From JAKORR01 sp964608495 (GTDB lineage Bacteria; Armatimonadota; Zipacnadia; Zipacnadales; FEN-943), in assembly GCA_964608495.1 (NCBI GenBank), contig CAZSOQ010000001.1, forward strand, positions 13,154-77,153: DNA of 64,000 nucleotides. Reading direction: 5' to 3'. The notes under the pieces were generated by a model. It did not search any database. It saw only the letters and a program-made list of their open reading frames with translations, and was not told the DNA's origin. Position numbers and translations under genes: made by a program. Each line of letters starts with the position of its first letter. The stretch's first letter is position 1. Positions 63,301 through 64,000 of the stretch are shown here, one piece after another.

Positions 63301-64000
63301 CCTGTCGCTGGACTTCGCCGAGCCGACGGTGATCGCCCCGGCCAGCGGTCCGGCGCCCCACGAAGGGGTATACGTGCCGGGCATCTTCGTCGCCTTCCCC
63401 ATGCCGGGGGGAGCACGGCCTCGGGCGGACATGGCCTACTGCACGACCGACGGCGTGCTGTCCTCCACCAACCAGGAGACCTTCCTCAACCGGCCCTTCC
63501 GCAACGGGACCTTCAACGCGCTGAGCCTGGCCGGGCCCGACACGGGTGAGTACGCCGTGCTCACGCGCGGGCTGCCTGACTTCTTCGTCGTGCGGCGGCC
63601 GTCGAGCTACCTGGGGCTGTCATTGGGTGTCGGGCCCGGGAACTGCCCCTACAAGGGGAGCTACGTCCACGATTACGCGCTGTTTGTGCCCGCCGACCGC
63701 TCGCGGGACAGCGCCGCGCCGGGGGCCTTCCTCGCGGCCCGGGCCTTCCTCGTCGAGCCGGTGGCGATTGCTCACGCCCGGACGGATGGCTCCCTGCCGC
63801 CCGAGGAGTCCTTCGTGTCGGCTGCGGGCGAGCCGGGGGCGACGGTCCTGATCCCGGGCGTCGAGAAGGTGGACGGGGTGCTGCGCTTCCGGGTCGTCAA
63901 CCTGGCGTCGCGGGCCACGAGAGCGCGGATCCAGTGCGGCGCGGGGCTCGAAGGGGCGGTGGTGGCGCCGCGGGGAGAGCTTGCCGGGGACGTGCTGGAG
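60389..64000 (+). CDS. Secreted GH38-like (alpha-mannosidase-type) protein, 3' end outside window
   Basis: At least 1204 residues, open to the right edge. A signal peptide (1-23: LPVVILLVLGAGAALAG) is followed by a jelly-roll-like domain (about 24-170), a second beta domain to about 400 and a barrel (about 410-660). RFYSHDANMTPQLPQIM (about 536-552) resembles the GH38 nucleophile strand, with D540 as the candidate; Cys- and His-rich PFPPRNIC precedes it. A helical bundle and GH38-type C-terminal beta sandwiches (AVLDNGLLRVTVAGDGRIVAVED) follow. The canonical N-terminal HxDxxW zinc motif is not clear (LHLFHWGWYS instead), so family assignment is moderate. GGGAGGTGG precedes the ATG at 60389. 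Confidence 0.68.
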   Translation, partial: MSTAARVLPVVILLVLGAGAALAGTYLVDLGGPFDDVLIGDGWYGPEGPYPQYGPVWHNALCRWARQGATVRLPVFPGLVNRVEIRAEVRGGEGQKLLCYINGEPAAELEPAGLMHSFEVAPGLIAGQGWAELKLETAFAAPVAGDPRDLRVAVDWIKVTADAPARDFLGEALKERGRELPAVARGGSPEQWKTRFDPNDVGAAYAPRRFFLTDYDDSAWELAPTDYVPELRRGEAAWYRGWVFNDADAGDLTASLRLPGRGFETDGERTVWLNGARFVPQGPEPLDRQVGAALREGLTCVAVRVMKGPLPAPKGPALVEQPAFAAEQTPDGVLCKLGEVVLAPAGAEVKSLELRLLSPAGAVVGSAKGPVVDLGEGRRGLRADSRWLLTEYGEHSLVVTGDSGRAQTFPVHLLGLHLFHWGWYSAAGGTGWNGFKPCSNDYLDELFTRMGEWGRPHHSICWGGAILAPGTGFHRTKDVDYTAKFRDAIAAGRLEFVGMPFPPRNICTDFGESLLRSMRWSRALYESQLGVTPHRFYSHDANMTPQLPQIMSLSGYDTYCIAENWWGQGQSLPNSRDCYFRNADGTEVRVLDSWYHGISPVVAARRAVQLGKPAVLCNEEFACLDRTVFLEQEHLDTLAREGIFLRPVSLTEYQRITEDFARALTYEGDEGLCYKGWTGGGEGEVEYERANRVLESRLVALENLAAFARWRGIEAPQEAIDERWDLSLRAHECHRHWGNGDAGTTARLWEAAAFAETEMGRLAGLIAQSVGAERDGVLVFNPLGFRRDGLVSVQAPEGTTALRDPDGRALPLQAAPESPGGFLASLPDLPSCGYRHYDFATGVPSGPGVSAKTEGGRAVLDNGLLRVTVAGDGRIVAVEDGATGRQLLGGANRLYLARPAEAAPREGLSTESTPLNLDYYAVSEALGDPEVVCSGPVKGEIECSLGAADYPAARITARISLVAGERQVRVRLSLDFAEPTVIAPASGPAPHEGVYVPGIFVAFPMPGGARPRADMAYCTTDGVLSSTNQETFLNRPFRNGTFNALSLAGPDTGEYAVLTRGLPDFFVVRRPSSYLGLSLGVGPGNCPYKGSYVHDYALFVPADRSRDSAAPGAFLAARAFLVEPVAIAHARTDGSLPPEESFVSAAGEPGATVLIPGVEKVDGVLRFRVVNLASRATRARIQCGAGLEGAVVAPRGELAGDVLE

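Overview
The window is about 64 kb of very GC-rich bacterial DNA. Genes are densely packed, mostly with Shine-Dalgarno sites (GGAGG-type) 7-10 bases before ATG, GTG or, twice, TTG starts. It holds 42 protein-coding genes that I can support. I see no rRNA, tRNA, CRISPR array, transposase or phage gene. A run of exactly 100 N (59683-59782) shows it is a scaffolded draft assembly. The gene content is dominated by secreted glycoside hydrolases and families such as GxGYxYP, DUF4091, DUF4832 and DUF4838, UroD-like methyltransferases, Gfo/Idh oxidoreductases and sulfatases. A dockerin-type repeat is present and SusC/SusD genes are absent. This points to a saccharolytic, heterotrophic bacterium of the Armatimonadota / Planctomycetota / Lentisphaerota / Hydrogenedentota kind rather than Bacteroidota. 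The phylum is an inference; no marker gene here settles it.

Layout. 1-18863 is a mostly plus-strand saccharolytic block: a GH2-like enzyme cut by the window edge, a Gfo/Idh/MocA oxidoreductase (minus), a sialidase-like BNR protein, a GxGYxYP protein, a TrmO-like tRNA methyltransferase with a zinc ribbon, a secreted dockerin plus caspase-fold protein, a GH29 alpha-fucosidase, a UroD-like methyltransferase and a GH36-like enzyme with an F5/8C domain. 19271-25263 (minus) is one operon, livK-livH-livM-livG-livF-paaK: a branched-chain-amino-acid-type ABC importer ending in a phenylacetate-CoA ligase. 25741-34366 is mixed housekeeping and unknown: two small membrane proteins, a sulfatase-fold protein with an altered active site, an FmdE-like protein, a coiled-coil zinc-ribbon protein, a PfkB sugar kinase, a polysaccharide-deacetylase-like protein, a FocA/NirC channel, a methyltransferase and a duplicated cysteine-cluster protein.

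34543-57154 returns to glycan breakdown: a DUF4091/GH123-like enzyme coupled to a small secreted beta protein, a TPR protein, a nitroreductase, a DUF4838 protein, a second UroD-like methyltransferase, a right-handed beta-helix protein, a DUF4832 protein, an unrecognised secreted TIM-barrel-like protein, a GH84 hexosaminidase, an alpha/beta hydrolase lipoprotein, an 800-residue secreted protein with an internal duplication, and a Cys-type sulfatase. The end (57381-64000) holds a cytosolic gamma-glutamyltransferase family protein, a membrane rhodanese and a MauE/DoxX-like protein flanking the gap, and a large secreted GH38-like enzyme that runs off the right edge.

How they may work together (inference): the predicted activities (fucosidase, sialidase-like, hexosaminidase, alpha-galactosidase-like, mannosidase-like, sulfatase) would suit a branched, sulfated, fucose- and amino-sugar-bearing glycan. 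Released sugars could be oxidised by the Gfo/Idh enzyme and phosphorylated by the PfkB kinase. The two UroD-like methyltransferases beside hydrolase genes raise the possibility of demethylation of methylated sugars. No dedicated sugar importer or transcription regulator is visible in the window.
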